Shown here one piece after another: positions 1 through 9,922 of a DNA stretch of 64,000 nt. Positions within the stretch are counted from its first letter, which is position 1; each line of letters starts with the position of its first letter. The notes below the pieces were generated by a model. It saw nothing but the letters and a program-made list of their open reading frames with translations, searched no databases and was not told the DNA's origin. A program made the translations under genes and the position numbers. The stretch comes from Yersinia proxima (GTDB lineage Bacteria; Pseudomonadota; Gammaproteobacteria; Enterobacterales; Enterobacteriaceae), in contig NZ_CABHYG010000004.1 in NCBI RefSeq assembly GCF_902170785.1, positions 682,001-746,000 on the forward strand, in the 5' to 3' direction.

Positions 1-36
1 AAACGCTTACCCGCACAAGGTTATGCAGCTGAGTGA
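1..36 (+). CDS. purN: C-terminal end of phosphoribosylglycinamide formyltransferase PurN (partial)
   Basis: Only the last 11 codons and a TGA stop are in the window. Frame 1 reads KRLPAQGYAAE, which matches the conserved end of enterobacterial PurN (E. coli ends RLPPQGYAADE). PurN transfers a formyl group from 10-formyl-THF to GAR in purine synthesis. The match is short, but a factor-independent terminator follows directly, as expected for the end of a purMN unit. Confidence 0.72.
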   Translation, partial: KRLPAQGYAAE

Positions 37-58
37 AACAAGTTAATGAATATTGATT

Positions 59-95
59 AAAGGCGCTGCCATTTTAAGGTGAGCGCCTTTTTTAT
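59..95 (+). terminator. Rho-independent terminator after purN
   Basis: AAAGGCGCT pairs with AGCGCCTTT across a 14-base loop and is followed by a run of T. It lies 22 bases after the purN stop and upstream of speG. Confidence 0.8.
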
Positions 96-170
96 TTCCT
101 CTGTGCGAACACCTCAACTCAATAGTATAATTTTTACGGCAGCAGCCGCTGTCCTATATGAGGAATAAGC

Positions 171-716
171 ATGTCCAGCACTAGCAGCGTCCGGTTACGC
201 CCATTGGAACGGGATGATCTGCCGTTTGTCCATCAGTTAGATAATAATGCCAGCGTGATGCGCTACTGGTTTGAAGAGCCTTATGAGGCCTTTGTCGAAC
301 TGTCTGATCTGTATGATAAACATATCCATGATCAGAGCGAGCGCCGCTTTATTATAGAAAGCCAGGGCACCAAAGTAGGTCTGGTTGAGCTAGTCGAAAT
401 TAATCATATTCACCGTCGTGCTGAGTTTCAGATTATTATCGACCCGGCCCATCAAGGTAAAGGTTTTGCCGGTTCGGCTGCGCGACTGGCAATGGAATAC
501 GGTTTTTCTGTCCTGAATCTGTACAAACTGTATTTGATTGTGGATAAAGAAAATGAGAAAGCCATTCATATTTATACAAAGTTAGGCTTTGAAATCGAAG
601 GTGAATTAAAACAGGAGTTCTTTATCAATGGTGAATATCGCACAGTGATCCGTATGTGTATTTTCCAGCCGCAATATTTGGCGAAATATAAGACACCATC
701 GATAAAGAGTGCTTAA
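171..716 (+). CDS. speG: Spermidine N1-acetyltransferase
   Basis: A GNAT-fold acetyltransferase that moves the acetyl group of acetyl-CoA to spermidine and spermine, lowering polyamine toxicity in the cytosol. The 181-residue product is nearly collinear with E. coli SpeG (186 aa): the segments [19 protein letters not shown] and [19 protein letters not shown] are practically unchanged, and the acetyl-CoA binding loop [11 protein letters not shown] is present around residue 100. The start ATG at 171 has a GAGGAA ribosome-binding sequence about 7 bases upstream. The gene is monocistronic between the purN terminator and the convergent pstB gene. Confidence 0.97.
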   Translation: MSSTSSVRLRPLERDDLPFVHQLDNNASVMRYWFEEPYEAFVELSDLYDKHIHDQSERRFIIESQGTKVGLVELVEINHIHRRAEFQIIIDPAHQGKGFAGSAARLAMEYGFSVLNLYKLYLIVDKENEKAIHIYTKLGFEIEGELKQEFFINGEYRTVIRMCIFQPQYLAKYKTPSIKSA

Positions 717-731
717 CCGATAATCAGGTCA

Positions 732-772
732 TTGGCGCTGCAGCAATCCAAACCGCTTCAGCGTCAATTTAA
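732..772. terminator. Possible bidirectional terminator between speG and pstB
   Basis: TTGGCGCTG (732-740) pairs with CAGCGTCAA (759-767) with one G-U pair and an 18-base loop, followed by TTTAAT. It sits in the 67-base gap between two convergent genes. The loop is long and the T tract short, so its strength is uncertain. Confidence 0.45.
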
Positions 773-783
773 TCCAAATGCCA

Positions 784-1596
784 TCAACCATAGCGGCCGG
801 TAATATAATCTTCCGTACGTCGTTGATGCGGTGAGGTGAACAATGCATCGGTAGCGTTATATTCCACCAGTGTCCCCTGATGGATAAATGCGGTGTAATC
901 TGAAACCCTGGCCGCCTGCTGCATATTATGTGTCACTAACACCACGGTATACTGCTGTTTTAATTCGGTAATTAACTCTTCGATAGTTAATGTAGAAATA
1001 GGATCTAACGCCGAGGTTGGCTCATCGAGCAATAGCACTTCCGGCTCAATCGCAATAGCCCGGGCTATCACTAAGCGCTGCTGTTGACCACTGGAGAGAC
1101 GAAAGGCATTTTCGCGCAACCGGTCTTTAACTTCATGCCACAAAGCAGCAGCGCGTAATGAGCGCTCGACGGCATCATCCAGCACCCTTCTGTCACGAAT
1201 TCCCTGCAAACGCAGGCCATAAACCACATTCTCATAAATAGATTTTGGGAAGGGATTCGGCCGTTGGAAGACCATGCCGACCCGCCGACGCAATGCCGCC
1301 ACATCGGTGGTTTTCTCGGTAATGATTTGGTTACCCAAACAAATTTGGCCCTCAAGGCGGCAGTTATCCAACAAATCATTCATGCGATTAAAGCAGCGCA
1401 ATAAGGTTGATTTGCCACAACCGGAGGGGCCAATTAGCGCAGTAACACGGTGCCTGGGGATATGAAAGGAAATATCATGCAGCACCTGTTTATCGCCATA
1501 AAATAAATTGAGCTTTTCGACCGCTAATGCAGTTTGCTCGGGGGTCAATTGCTGCACATCCAATAGCGGCAGCGAATCCGGCATCAAAAGTCCCAT
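784..1596 (-). CDS. pstB: Phosphate ABC transporter ATP-binding protein PstB
   Basis: The ATPase that powers high-affinity phosphate uptake by the Pst complex at the inner membrane. The 270-residue protein has a Walker A motif GPSGCGKST near residue 56, the ABC signature LSSGQQQR, Walker [13 protein letters not shown] and the switch histidine in LVTHNMQQ. The N-terminal extension before the ABC core is longer than in the E. coli PstB of the main pst operon. The start at 1596 has AGGATGAG just upstream; MPDS at codon 5 is an alternative. It is the last gene of a pstC-pstA-pstB unit, 28 bases after pstA. No pstS or phoU is linked here, so this looks like the second pst set found in some gamma-proteobacteria. 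Confidence 0.92.
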   Translation of the reverse strand: MGLLMPDSLPLLDVQQLTPEQTALAVEKLNLFYGDKQVLHDISFHIPRHRVTALIGPSGCGKSTLLRCFNRMNDLLDNCRLEGQICLGNQIITEKTTDVAALRRRVGMVFQRPNPFPKSIYENVVYGLRLQGIRDRRVLDDAVERSLRAAALWHEVKDRLRENAFRLSSGQQQRLVIARAIAIEPEVLLLDEPTSALDPISTLTIEELITELKQQYTVVLVTHNMQQAARVSDYTAFIHQGTLVEYNATDALFTSPHQRRTEDYITGRYG

Positions 1597-1624
1597 ATCT
1601 CATCCTGCGGGTTAAAAAGTTCAG

Positions 1625-3289
1625 TCACAGCATTAAACCACGGTATTTTTCGCGCAGATGATGGCGAATACCAATAGCCGCTAAATTAAGGCCTACCACA
1701 ATAATCACCAGCAGTAGCGCAGTGGCAAAGACTAATGGCCGGGCAGATTCTACATTGGGGCTTTGGAATGCCATATCGTATATCTGGAAACTTAAATGCA
1801 TAAATTTACGTTCTAAATGCAGGAATGGGAAAACACCGTCTACTGGTAATAGTGGCGCTGATTTCACCACCCCCACCAACATCAATGGTGCCGTTTCCCC
1901 TGCGGCCCGTGCTACCGCTAAAATCAGCCCGGTTATCATCGCGGGAGCAGCCATTGGTAACACAATATGCCACAGCGTCTCAGCTTTACTCGCCCCCAGT
2001 GCCAATGAGCCTTGCCGTAAGCTGGCCGGAATGCGTGATAACCCTTCTTCGGTGGCAACAATCACCACCGGCAATGTCAATAAAGCCAGCGTTAATGCCG
2101 CCCAGAGCACGCCCGGCGTACCGAATGTCGGGTTAGGCAAGGCCTCGGGATAAAACAGTTTATCCAGTGAACCACCGATAAAATAGACAAAGAAACCAAG
2201 ACCAAACACCCCATAAACAATGGAAGGCACACCAGCTAAATTCACTACGGAAATACGAATCATCCGAGTAAGCCAGTTTTTCCCTGCATATTCATGTAAG
2301 TAAACCGCTGCAATCACTCCCAATGGCATGACCACAATAGACATCAAAATCACCATCAGTACTGTGCCAAAAATAGCTGGGAACACTCCCCCCTCAGTAT
2401 TAGCGTTGCGCGGGTTATCGGTCAGAAACTTATGTGTTTGTACTGCAAAATGGCGTAGTTTCTGCCAAAAGTTCATATCATTGGGATACCAGGCACGGTT
2501 GATTTGGCTCAGTGGTAGTGCATGAACTTGCCCATTCATATCGCGCAATAGCAGAGTGTAACGGCTTTGGTCGCTTTGCAAGCCGCGTAATTTTTCCATC
2601 ATCGCCTGATGGCTGCGCTGGAGTTCGCCCCACTCGGCTTCTATGCGGTCTTGCGCTTTGCCATCAAAATCACCGCTCATTTGCAGACGTTTTTTCTGTA
2701 ACCGCAATGTTTCGAACTGTTGATTCAGCATGTTCATCTGACGGAACTGGATATCTTGGGACTGCCTTACCAGCGCCTGTATTACCGGAATCCGCTTTTG
2801 CAGTTCCTGAGCTAAATTATCGCCCACGAGCGGCTGGTCGTTATCCAGCATTCCAGCCAGAAAACCATATGCCGTACCATTGATTTGCCTTTCTAACACC
2901 AACACATCTTTGGGCTGGCTGCGCTGTTGAATATCGGTGTCCAGCAGCCGATGAAAATCTTGCCCCTGTACCTCACGATTACCGGTTTTAATCAGGTAAC
3001 GGGTCACAGTTTCACCCGCTTCTGGCGGTAACATAATACCCGCTTGCTCTAATTGTTCACGTGGGAGGGACTGCTCCTGATAAATTTCACCAATCACCCT
3101 GACGGGGCCTGCGGCGGTTTGTTTGAGTTCAAACAGGTAAACCGGGCTAGGCCAAAAATAACGCATCCCCTGCCCCGCCAGCAATAAAACCACACCCAGC
3201 AAGGCCAACAAGCTGATACTCACCGCCCCAGCCGTCAGCCAGATCCACGGCGAGCCGGAAGCAAACCATTTTTTGGTAAAGCCAGCCAT
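1625..3289 (-). CDS. pstA: Phosphate ABC transporter permease PstA, long form
   Basis: Inner-membrane permease half of the phosphate importer. At 554 residues it is nearly twice the length of E. coli PstA. It has an N-terminal membrane segment (about residues 16-37), then a roughly 260-residue extracytoplasmic insert with a glutamine- and arginine-rich stretch likely to be coiled coil (about 175-240), and then the conventional permease domain from about residue 300 with the EAA-type loop GSLALGASKAETLWHIVLP. The start ATG overlaps the pstC stop (TGATG), indicating translational coupling. The long form is known from Vibrio-type pst sets; what the extra domain does is not evident from sequence. 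Confidence 0.9.
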   Translation of the reverse strand: MAGFTKKWFASGSPWIWLTAGAVSISLLALLGVVLLLAGQGMRYFWPSPVYLFELKQTAAGPVRVIGEIYQEQSLPREQLEQAGIMLPPEAGETVTRYLIKTGNREVQGQDFHRLLDTDIQQRSQPKDVLVLERQINGTAYGFLAGMLDNDQPLVGDNLAQELQKRIPVIQALVRQSQDIQFRQMNMLNQQFETLRLQKKRLQMSGDFDGKAQDRIEAEWGELQRSHQAMMEKLRGLQSDQSRYTLLLRDMNGQVHALPLSQINRAWYPNDMNFWQKLRHFAVQTHKFLTDNPRNANTEGGVFPAIFGTVLMVILMSIVVMPLGVIAAVYLHEYAGKNWLTRMIRISVVNLAGVPSIVYGVFGLGFFVYFIGGSLDKLFYPEALPNPTFGTPGVLWAALTLALLTLPVVIVATEEGLSRIPASLRQGSLALGASKAETLWHIVLPMAAPAMITGLILAVARAAGETAPLMLVGVVKSAPLLPVDGVFPFLHLERKFMHLSFQIYDMAFQSPNVESARPLVFATALLLVIIVVGLNLAAIGIRHHLREKYRGLML

Positions 3290-5475
3290 CAGACAATCTG
3301 CTCCATTTGATAGCGTTCACGTAACCGCAAGCGAATGGACTCCGCGAGTGTATTGACTAAAAACGTGAAACAAAACAGCACTAATGCCGTCAAGAACAGC
3401 ACCCGATAATGGCCACTGCCCATCACCGCCTCCGGCATTTCTATAGCAATATTAGCGGCCATCGCCCGTAATCCCTGGAAAATACTGCCATCGATAATCG
3501 GCGTATTTCCGGTCGCCATCAATACAATCATGGTTTCCCCTACTGCGCGGCCAAAACCAATCATTAATGCGGAAAAAATACCGGCATAAGCGGAAGGCAG
3601 CACTACACGAATCAGGGTTTGCCACTGTGTAGCCCCCAGAGCCAAAGAACCCTGACTCAGTGATGGTGGCACGCTAAACAGTGCATCTTCGGCCAGCGAG
3701 AAAATGACCGGGATCAGGGCAAAGCCCATGGCAACCCCCACCACTAAAGCATTGCGCTGGTCATAGTTATCCCCCAACCATTCATGCAACGGCACTCCCA
3801 GCACCCCTATCGCCAGTTTTGGCCCCAACCAAAGTGCCAGCCAGCCAGTCAATAGAATGACCGGCAGCAAAATAATGACATCCCAGCCCGCAGGCAACTG
3901 GCGTGGCGCTTTTGCCGCCAATCGAGCGCTACCCCAGCCACACAATAAAATCGTCAATGCCAGCAAGGGGGGCAACAATAAAATACCGGTCAAGTACTGT
4001 TCGATAACCGGAGCCAGCCAAATACCGGCAATCAAACCGATCACCACCGTCGGAAAGGCACCCATCATCTCAATCGTCGGTTTAACTATTCGCCTTAGGC
4101 CCGCCGACATAAAATAAGCAGTATAAATGGCACCAGCCAATGCCAGCGGCATAGCAAATAACATGGCGTAGCCCGCCGCCTTTAAGGTGCCGAAAATAAT
4201 GGGGATCAGACTGAATTTGGCTTGATAGCTCTCTTGTGCCGAACTTGACTGCCAAACATAGGCCGGTTCGGGATAGTTCTCATACCACACCCGCTGCCAT
4301 AAGCTGCGCCAATTGATGTCAGGATAGCGATTGTCTAATTGATAGGTAGTCCAACCGGCAGCATTCTCGACCAGCAGGTTATCGCCCCAGGGGGAGAATG
4401 CGGCATGAGTCATTCCCGCCACCAGTTTATGTTGTAATAGCGGTGCTGACTGGATACTCGAGAACAGTGATAGCTCACCTTGTGGTGATAATGAAGCAAA
4501 TACTCGCCGCGCGTTTTCAGTGGTTAGTAAGCCCTTACCTGCGGGCGTAAAGCTGCGAATTCGCGTCAAATGATATTGGTTATCTGGCCCTTTAGGTACA
4601 TCAAACCATTGCGTGACGACACCGTCCGGCGATTGAACCAACAGTGATTTTCCGCCCGCTAATAGAGAAAGGTGTAACGCCCCTTCCGACAGATGTTTGT
4701 CATCTTGCAAAGGAACCACTTCTCGTAATGTCAGTTCAGCGCCAACTTGATAGATATACGCCTGATGGCCGGATAACAGATAGAGCAGACGCCCATCGGG
4801 TGCCAATAACAGTTGGTCAATGGCCTTGGGGACATCCGTCAGTTCGGTGATCTGCTGCACTTCAGTTGTAAATACTCCAGCCATCAGACGACCATCTGCG
4901 GTAGTGGCGGCAATAGAAAAATGTTGTGGCTGCGGTTCAGCCAGCACCAAATGGCTCAGTTTTTGGCCTGTCAAATCCAGAAAACGCGGTTGCTCACCCA
5001 GTGGAAATTGCCAGCGTGGTGGCGTTGCTGAAAAATCAGGTTGCAGCAGCATAAAACGACCATTGCTCAGGCCAATGCCATACAAAGATTGACTACCCGC
5101 AGCACGGCTGATTGACACTGGTGGGGGCGATAGTTGCTGTTCACTAATCAAACTCCCCGCAGGAGATTCACCCTGTTTATCCAGCCGAATGAAATAACCT
5201 CTGCCCTTATCATCAATGCGGTATCCCACCAGCCCTTGGGCATCCGTCCCCATAGCTATAGTCGGCGCACTGCGATTCACAGCGAACTGATTATGCAAAT
5301 TGATGGACGCGGGCTTAAACAGGGGCAGAACGGCGTACAATAAATAGACGAAAATCAACATTAAGGTCAGCAAAACCAGCAGGCCACTGCCCGTCACCAA
5401 CATACGCACCAGACGTTCAATGACAGCCCGGCGCTTATCTCTCCCTGATGGTGTTACTACGCCCGCTTGCTGCAT
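3289..5475 (-). CDS. pstC: Phosphate ABC transporter permease PstC, long form
   Basis: Partner permease of PstA. The 728-residue protein has one membrane segment near residues 30-52, a large predicted periplasmic domain of about 350 residues rich in short beta-type repeats (for example SLYGIGLSNGRFMLLQP and LLVQSPDGVVTQWFDV, resembling propeller blades), and a C-terminal permease domain from about residue 420 with the EAA-type loop GSLALGATQWQTLIRVVLP. E. coli PstC has only the permease part (about 319 aa). It is first in the pstCAB unit and divergent from ppk; the shared 245-base gap holds a candidate Pho box pointing toward this gene. Confidence 0.9.
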   Translation of the reverse strand: MQQAGVVTPSGRDKRRAVIERLVRMLVTGSGLLVLLTLMLIFVYLLYAVLPLFKPASINLHNQFAVNRSAPTIAMGTDAQGLVGYRIDDKGRGYFIRLDKQGESPAGSLISEQQLSPPPVSISRAAGSQSLYGIGLSNGRFMLLQPDFSATPPRWQFPLGEQPRFLDLTGQKLSHLVLAEPQPQHFSIAATTADGRLMAGVFTTEVQQITELTDVPKAIDQLLLAPDGRLLYLLSGHQAYIYQVGAELTLREVVPLQDDKHLSEGALHLSLLAGGKSLLVQSPDGVVTQWFDVPKGPDNQYHLTRIRSFTPAGKGLLTTENARRVFASLSPQGELSLFSSIQSAPLLQHKLVAGMTHAAFSPWGDNLLVENAAGWTTYQLDNRYPDINWRSLWQRVWYENYPEPAYVWQSSSAQESYQAKFSLIPIIFGTLKAAGYAMLFAMPLALAGAIYTAYFMSAGLRRIVKPTIEMMGAFPTVVIGLIAGIWLAPVIEQYLTGILLLPPLLALTILLCGWGSARLAAKAPRQLPAGWDVIILLPVILLTGWLALWLGPKLAIGVLGVPLHEWLGDNYDQRNALVVGVAMGFALIPVIFSLAEDALFSVPPSLSQGSLALGATQWQTLIRVVLPSAYAGIFSALMIGFGRAVGETMIVLMATGNTPIIDGSIFQGLRAMAANIAIEMPEAVMGSGHYRVLFLTALVLFCFTFLVNTLAESIRLRLRERYQMEQIV

Positions 5476-5572
5476 AATCTTGCTTACCCCTACTCTTGCG
5501 CTATATCCGGTCTATGTTGCCAATCTAAACGCCTATCTATAATAGATATACCGCCAGATGACCGAGCATCTT

Positions 5573-5601
5573 ATGTCAGTTTTGTGGCGTTTGCATGACA
5601 A
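5573..5601 (-). promoter_or_regulatory. Candidate Pho box (PhoB site) upstream of pstC
   Basis: Read on the minus strand, three 7-base half-sites occur with an 11-base period and A-rich 4-base spacers: TTGTCAT (5601-5595), ACGCCAC (5590-5584) and CTGACAT (5579-5573). The outer two match the PhoB half-site CTGTCAT in 6 of 7 positions; the middle one is weak. The orientation and place fit phosphate-starvation control of pstCAB. TATATC and TATTAT motifs lie further downstream as possible -10 elements. This is a match by eye. Confidence 0.5.
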
Positions 5602-5720
5602 TGTTTGTGATGAAAGTTTGGCAACGTTAACTAATGATATCTGTTGGACTTTCTTGTCAATCTTTCGCAATAATGATTGAGGACACTAAATACTCCCACA
5701 ATAATCTTACTGGAGTTGCA

Positions 5721-7790
5721 ATGGGTCAGGAAAAGCTCTACACCGAAAAAGAACTCAGTTGGTTATCTTTTAATGAACGGGTATTGCAGGAAGCGGCGGA
5801 TAAGAGCAATCCACTTATCGAGCGGATGCGATTTCTTGGCATTTACTCCAACAATCTTGATGAATTTTATAAAGTCCGTTTCGCTGATCTGAAACGGCGC
5901 ATTTTAATTAACGAGGAACAAGGCTCTGCCGTCACCTCCCGACATTTGCTGAAAAAAATCCAAAGCAAAGTGGTGAAAGCCGATCAAGAATTTGACGGGC
6001 TTTATAATGATCTATTGCTGGAAATGGCGCGTAATCAAATCTTCCTGATTAATGAGCGGCAAATCTCCGAGAATCAGCAAATCTGGTTAAAGCAATATTT
6101 TAAGCAGCATCTGCGCCAACACATCACGCCGATCCTGATTAACCACGATACTAATCTGGTGCAATTCTTAAAAGATGATTACACCTATCTGGCAGTGGAA
6201 ATTATCCGTGGTCAGGAAATAGCCTATGCGCTGTTAGAAATACCTTCAGATAAAGTACCGCGCTTCGTCAATTTACCGCCAGAAGCACCGCGCCGTCGCA
6301 AGCCAATGATATTACTTGATAATATTCTTAGATATTGTCTTGATGAAATATTTAAAGGCTTTTTTGATTACGACGCGTTGAATGCTTACTCCATGAAGAT
6401 GACCCGCGACGCGGAATATGATTTGGTCACTGAAATGGAATCCAGTCTGCTGGAATTAATGTCATCAAGCCTAAAACAGCGTCTGACCGCTGAACCGGTA
6501 CGTTTTGTTTATCAACGCGATATGCCAGATGAAATGGTGGAATTACTGCGCGAGAAACTGGGTATCTCGAATGATGACTCAGTTATTGCTGGCGGTCGTT
6601 ATCATAATTTCAAAGACTTCATCAACTTCCCTAATGTCGGCAAAAGCAATCTGGTTAACAAACCTATGCCACGCCTGCGCCATATTTGGTTTGATAAATT
6701 CCGCAATGGTTTTGATGCTATTCGCGAGCAAGATGTCTTGCTGTATTACCCTTATCATACCTTCGAACACGTATTGGAGTTGCTGCGTCAGGCGTCATTC
6801 GATCCCAGCGTGTTGGCGATTAAAATCAATATTTACCGCGTGGCCAAAGATTCGCGCATAATCGAATCAATGATTCATGCTGCTCATAATGGTAAGAAAG
6901 TGACGGTGGTGGTGGAATTACAGGCGCGTTTTGATGAAGAAGCCAATATTCATTGGGCCAAAAGTCTGACTGCCGCTGGCGTGCATGTTATTTTCTCCGC
7001 TCCGGGGCTGAAAATTCATGCCAAATTATTCCTAATCTCTCGTCTAGAAGGCGAAGAGATCGTGCGTTATGCTCATATTGGCACCGGTAACTTTAACGAG
7101 AAAACAGCACGTATTTATACCGACTACTCTTTACTGACGGCAGATGCGCGTATTACCAATGAAGTGCGGCGGGTATTTAATTTTATTGAAAATCCTTACC
7201 GCCCGGTTAAGTTCGATAATTTGATGGTGTCACCGCAGAACTCGCGCTTGATGTTATATCAATTGATCGATCAGGAAATTATTCATGCTCAGGCGGGCGA
7301 AAGCGCCGGTATTACCCTGAAGATAAATAATTTAGTGGATAAAGGCCTGGTAGATAGGTTATATAGCGCCTCCAGTGCGGGGGTAAAGATCCGGTTACTG
7401 GTGCGGGGGATGTGCTCATTAATCCCTAATTTGCCGGGGATCAGCGATAATATTCAGGTCACCAGTATTGTTGACCGCTTCTTAGAGCACGACCGGGTGT
7501 ACGTTTTTGAGAATAAAGGCGACAAACTGGTCTATCTATCTTCCGCTGACTGGATGACCCGTAACATTGATTATCGTATTGAGGTAGCAGTCTCATTACT
7601 GGACCCGAGGTTAAAGCAGCGGGTGCTGGATATTTTAGAGCTGTTATTCAACGACACGGTAAAAGCCCGTTATATTGATAAAGAACTGAGTAATCGTTAT
7701 GTACCGCGTGGAAATAGGCGCAAAGTACGTGCACAGATTGCCATCTATGATTATTTAAAAGCGCTGGAACAACCAGACGCATCGAGCTAA
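5721..7790 (+). CDS. ppk: Polyphosphate kinase 1
   Basis: Reversibly polymerises the gamma-phosphate of ATP into inorganic polyphosphate at the inner membrane. The 689-residue product is collinear with E. coli Ppk (688 aa) from MGQEKLY onward. The two catalytic histidine segments of the phospholipase-D-like half are present: [13 protein letters not shown] and [14 protein letters not shown]. An in-frame ATG at 5634 would add 29 residues, but 5721 matches the family start and has GGAG 5 bases upstream, so I chose 5721. It is followed after 4 bases by ppx, so both enzymes of polyphosphate turnover are co-transcribed. Confidence 0.97.
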   Translation: MGQEKLYTEKELSWLSFNERVLQEAADKSNPLIERMRFLGIYSNNLDEFYKVRFADLKRRILINEEQGSAVTSRHLLKKIQSKVVKADQEFDGLYNDLLLEMARNQIFLINERQISENQQIWLKQYFKQHLRQHITPILINHDTNLVQFLKDDYTYLAVEIIRGQEIAYALLEIPSDKVPRFVNLPPEAPRRRKPMILLDNILRYCLDEIFKGFFDYDALNAYSMKMTRDAEYDLVTEMESSLLELMSSSLKQRLTAEPVRFVYQRDMPDEMVELLREKLGISNDDSVIAGGRYHNFKDFINFPNVGKSNLVNKPMPRLRHIWFDKFRNGFDAIREQDVLLYYPYHTFEHVLELLRQASFDPSVLAIKINIYRVAKDSRIIESMIHAAHNGKKVTVVVELQARFDEEANIHWAKSLTAAGVHVIFSAPGLKIHAKLFLISRLEGEEIVRYAHIGTGNFNEKTARIYTDYSLLTADARITNEVRRVFNFIENPYRPVKFDNLMVSPQNSRLMLYQLIDQEIIHAQAGESAGITLKINNLVDKGLVDRLYSASSAGVKIRLLVRGMCSLIPNLPGISDNIQVTSIVDRFLEHDRVYVFENKGDKLVYLSSADWMTRNIDYRIEVAVSLLDPRLKQRVLDILELLFNDTVKARYIDKELSNRYVPRGNRRKVRAQIAIYDYLKALEQPDASS

Positions 7791-7794
7791 AACT

Positions 7795-9357
7795 ATGCCG
7801 CTAACCAACAATTCAATTACCTCGAAACCGCAAGAAATTGCTGCTATCGACCTGGGATCTAACAGTTTTCATATGGTCATTGCCCGCGTCGTCAACGGCG
7901 CGTTGCAGGTTTTAGGGCGCCTGAAGCAGCGCGTGCACCTGGCTGATGGTCTGGATAGCAATAATATGCTTAGCGAAGAAGCCATTGAGCGGGGTCTGGC
8001 TTGCCTGGCTCTGTTTGCAGAACGTTTGCAAGGTTTCTCACCAGATAATGTCTGCATCGTGGGGACGCATTCACTGCGACAAGCGGCGAATGCAGAGACT
8101 TTCCTCAAGCGCGCCGCCGAGGTCATTCCTTATCCGATCGAAATTATTTCGGGTCAGGAAGAAGCGCGTCTGATTTTCATGGGGGTCGAACATACCCAGC
8201 CGGAGAAAGGCCGCAAACTGGTGATTGATATCGGTGGTGGTTCAACCGAGTTGGTGATTGGCGAAGATTTTGAACCTTTACTGGTCGAAAGCCGCCGTAT
8301 GGGGTGTGTCAGTTTTGCACAACAATTTTTCCCACACGGCGAAATCAGTAAGACCAACTTTAAACGCGCCCGTCTGGCTGCCGCGCAAAAGCTGGAAAAT
8401 CTCGCCTGGCAATACCGCATTCAGGGCTGGCAATATGCTCTGGGTGCCTCTGGCACTATCAAAGCCACCTATGAAGTATTGGTGGAAATGGGCGAGAAAG
8501 ACGGCTTGATCACCCCAGAACGCCTCGAAATGCTGGTTGAGCAAGTGCTGCAATACAAACACTTCTCTGCATTGAGCCTGCCGGGGTTATCGGAAGATCG
8601 CCAATCGGTATTTGTGCCAGGGTTGGCTATCTTGTGTGGTGTGTTTGATGCATTGGCAATCAAAGAGTTACGTCTGTCTGATGGTGCATTGCGTGAAGGC
8701 GTGTTGTATGAAATGGAAGGCCGTTTCCGTCATCAGGATATCCGTCAGCGCACAGCTAAAAGTTTAGCCGAACACTACAATATTGACCGGGAGCAAGCCC
8801 GGCGGGTACTGGAAACCACCGAGCAACTTTATGCTCAATGGATGGCACAGAATACCAAGCTGGTGCAACCGCAGCTGGAAGCCTTGTTAAATTGGGCAGC
8901 CATGCTGCACGAAGTGGGGCTGAGTATTAATCACAGCGGGATGCACCGCCACTCTGCCTATATATTGCAAAATACCAACCTGCCCGGCTTCAATCAAGAG
9001 CAGCAATTGCTGCTGGCAACCTTGGTGCGTATGCATCGTAAAGCCATTAAACTGGATGAGCTACCACGCTTGAATTTGTTCAAGAAAAAGTATTATTTGC
9101 CGTTAATTCAATTATTGCGGTTGAGCACCTTATTGAATAATCAACGTCAGTCGACCACCACGCCGGAAACGCTGCGGCTAATAACCGATGACAGCCATTG
9201 GACATTACGTTTCCCTGCAGGTTACCTGGCACAAAATAACCTGGTACAACTGGATTTTGAACGTGAACAGGCTTATTGGGATGATGTGGTTGGCTGGAAG
9301 CTAATTATTGAAGAAGAAGTAGCTGAAGAAGCCGAATCTGAGGCTGACAAAGCCTAA
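7795..9357 (+). CDS. ppx: Exopolyphosphatase Ppx
   Basis: Removes terminal phosphate from polyphosphate chains; the same family (GppA/Ppx) hydrolyses pppGpp. The 520-residue protein has the actin-like ATPase phosphate motifs [17 protein letters not shown] near residue 16 and [14 protein letters not shown] near residue 145, the catalytic glutamate region [10 protein letters not shown] near residue 120, and the C-terminal HD-like domain with [17 protein letters not shown]. coli Ppx is 513 aa; the C-terminal tail here is acidic ([15 protein letters not shown]). It starts 4 bases after the ppk stop. Confidence 0.97.
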   Translation: MPLTNNSITSKPQEIAAIDLGSNSFHMVIARVVNGALQVLGRLKQRVHLADGLDSNNMLSEEAIERGLACLALFAERLQGFSPDNVCIVGTHSLRQAANAETFLKRAAEVIPYPIEIISGQEEARLIFMGVEHTQPEKGRKLVIDIGGGSTELVIGEDFEPLLVESRRMGCVSFAQQFFPHGEISKTNFKRARLAAAQKLENLAWQYRIQGWQYALGASGTIKATYEVLVEMGEKDGLITPERLEMLVEQVLQYKHFSALSLPGLSEDRQSVFVPGLAILCGVFDALAIKELRLSDGALREGVLYEMEGRFRHQDIRQRTAKSLAEHYNIDREQARRVLETTEQLYAQWMAQNTKLVQPQLEALLNWAAMLHEVGLSINHSGMHRHSAYILQNTNLPGFNQEQQLLLATLVRMHRKAIKLDELPRLNLFKKKYYLPLIQLLRLSTLLNNQRQSTTTPETLRLITDDSHWTLRFPAGYLAQNNLVQLDFEREQAYWDDVVGWKLIIEEEVAEEAESEADKA

Positions 9358-9369
9358 TCAGAATAAGTA

Positions 9370-9550
9370 ATTGCGGCAAGGCAGCAATTAAGAGAATCCC
9401 GATGAGCTTACATTAGTCAGTGATTCGGGTGACAAATCGGTCAGGAACCGATTTGAACGCTGCTTGCAGCGGCCTCGCAGAGGCGAGGCCCATGGACGGG
9501 CCGAGTAACGAATGCAACTAACGCCGCTGCGGTTCCAAGAACGAAGGGTA
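9370..9550 (+). repeat. ERIC-type element interrupted by a 75-bp hairpin module
   Basis: The left part (9370-9431) and right part (9507-9550) align with the intact copy 20 bases downstream (9569-9673), including the central palindrome arms CCCGATGAGC and TGATTCGGG. The alignment is broken precisely by 75 extra bases at 9432-9506. It lies in the ppx to yfgG gap. Confidence 0.75.
9432..9506. repeat. 75-bp hairpin module inserted in an ERIC copy
   Basis: Contains a chain of stems: CAAATCGGT/ACCGATTTG (9433-9455), CGCTGC/GCAGCG (9458-9471), GGCCTCG/CGAGGCC (9471-9490) and an overlapping GGCCC/GGGCC (9487-9502). A second copy of identical length at 16802-16876 keeps the stems with different stem sequences. 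Its absence from the neighbouring ERIC copy shows it is a discrete unit. Confidence 0.7.
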
Positions 9551-9568
9551 TTACCCAAAGTCATTGGG

Positions 9569-9673
9569 ATTGCGGCAAGGCAGCAAATAAGAGAGTCCCG
9601 ATGAGCTTACATCAGTCAGTGATTCGGGTGAACGAATGCAGCTAACGCCGCTGCGGTTCCAAGAACGAAGGGT
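9569..9673 (+). repeat. ERIC-type element, uninterrupted copy
   Basis: Matches the upstream copy through ATTGCGGCAAGGCAGCAA, the central CCCGATGAGC...TGATTCGGG palindrome and the right arm CTAACGCCGCTGCGGTTCC. It ends 10 bases before the yfgG start codon, so it forms the yfgG leader. Confidence 0.75.
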
Positions 9674-9683
9674 AAAGGGACAT

Positions 9684-9875
9684 ATGAAGAGACGGCCATC
9701 GACCCAACTAACAAAAATAATCTTGCTGGTGAGCTTTCTCATTCTATTTGGCCGCTTATTGTTCGCAGGGATCGCCTCTATTTCTCACCATCAGGAGCGA
9801 CGTGAAGCACAACGAGTTGAGTTGTCAGTGGACGGTGAACTTCCTGGCCCACATGAGACAGATGTTAGCCCCTAG
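9684..9875 (+). CDS. yfgG: Small membrane protein YfgG
   Basis: A 63-residue protein with a basic N-terminus (MKRRPSTQLTK), one membrane segment (about residues 11-31, IILLVSFLILFGRLLFAGI) and a charged tail. The length, the pattern FGR after the hydrophobic run, HHQ followed by KEAQ/REAQ and the position directly after ppx match E. coli YfgG. The start at 9684 is preceded by AAAGGGA; an upstream in-frame start at 9636 lies inside the ERIC element and is unlikely. The protein is probably inserted in the inner membrane with a periplasmic C-terminus (inference). Confidence 0.8.
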   Translation: MKRRPSTQLTKIILLVSFLILFGRLLFAGIASISHHQERREAQRVELSVDGELPGPHETDVSP

Positions 9876-9922
9876 ATTTTCGTACTCATGCGCTCGTTTT
9901 ATATACACGGACACCATACATT

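Noticed and set aside
5634-5720. N-terminal extension of Ppk from ATG 5634
   Set aside because: E. coli Ppk begins at MGQEKLY, and GGAG is well placed for the ATG at 5721.
9876-9922. M-box magnesium riboswitch before mgtE
   Set aside because: The leader is only 47 bases and shows none of the M-box stems.
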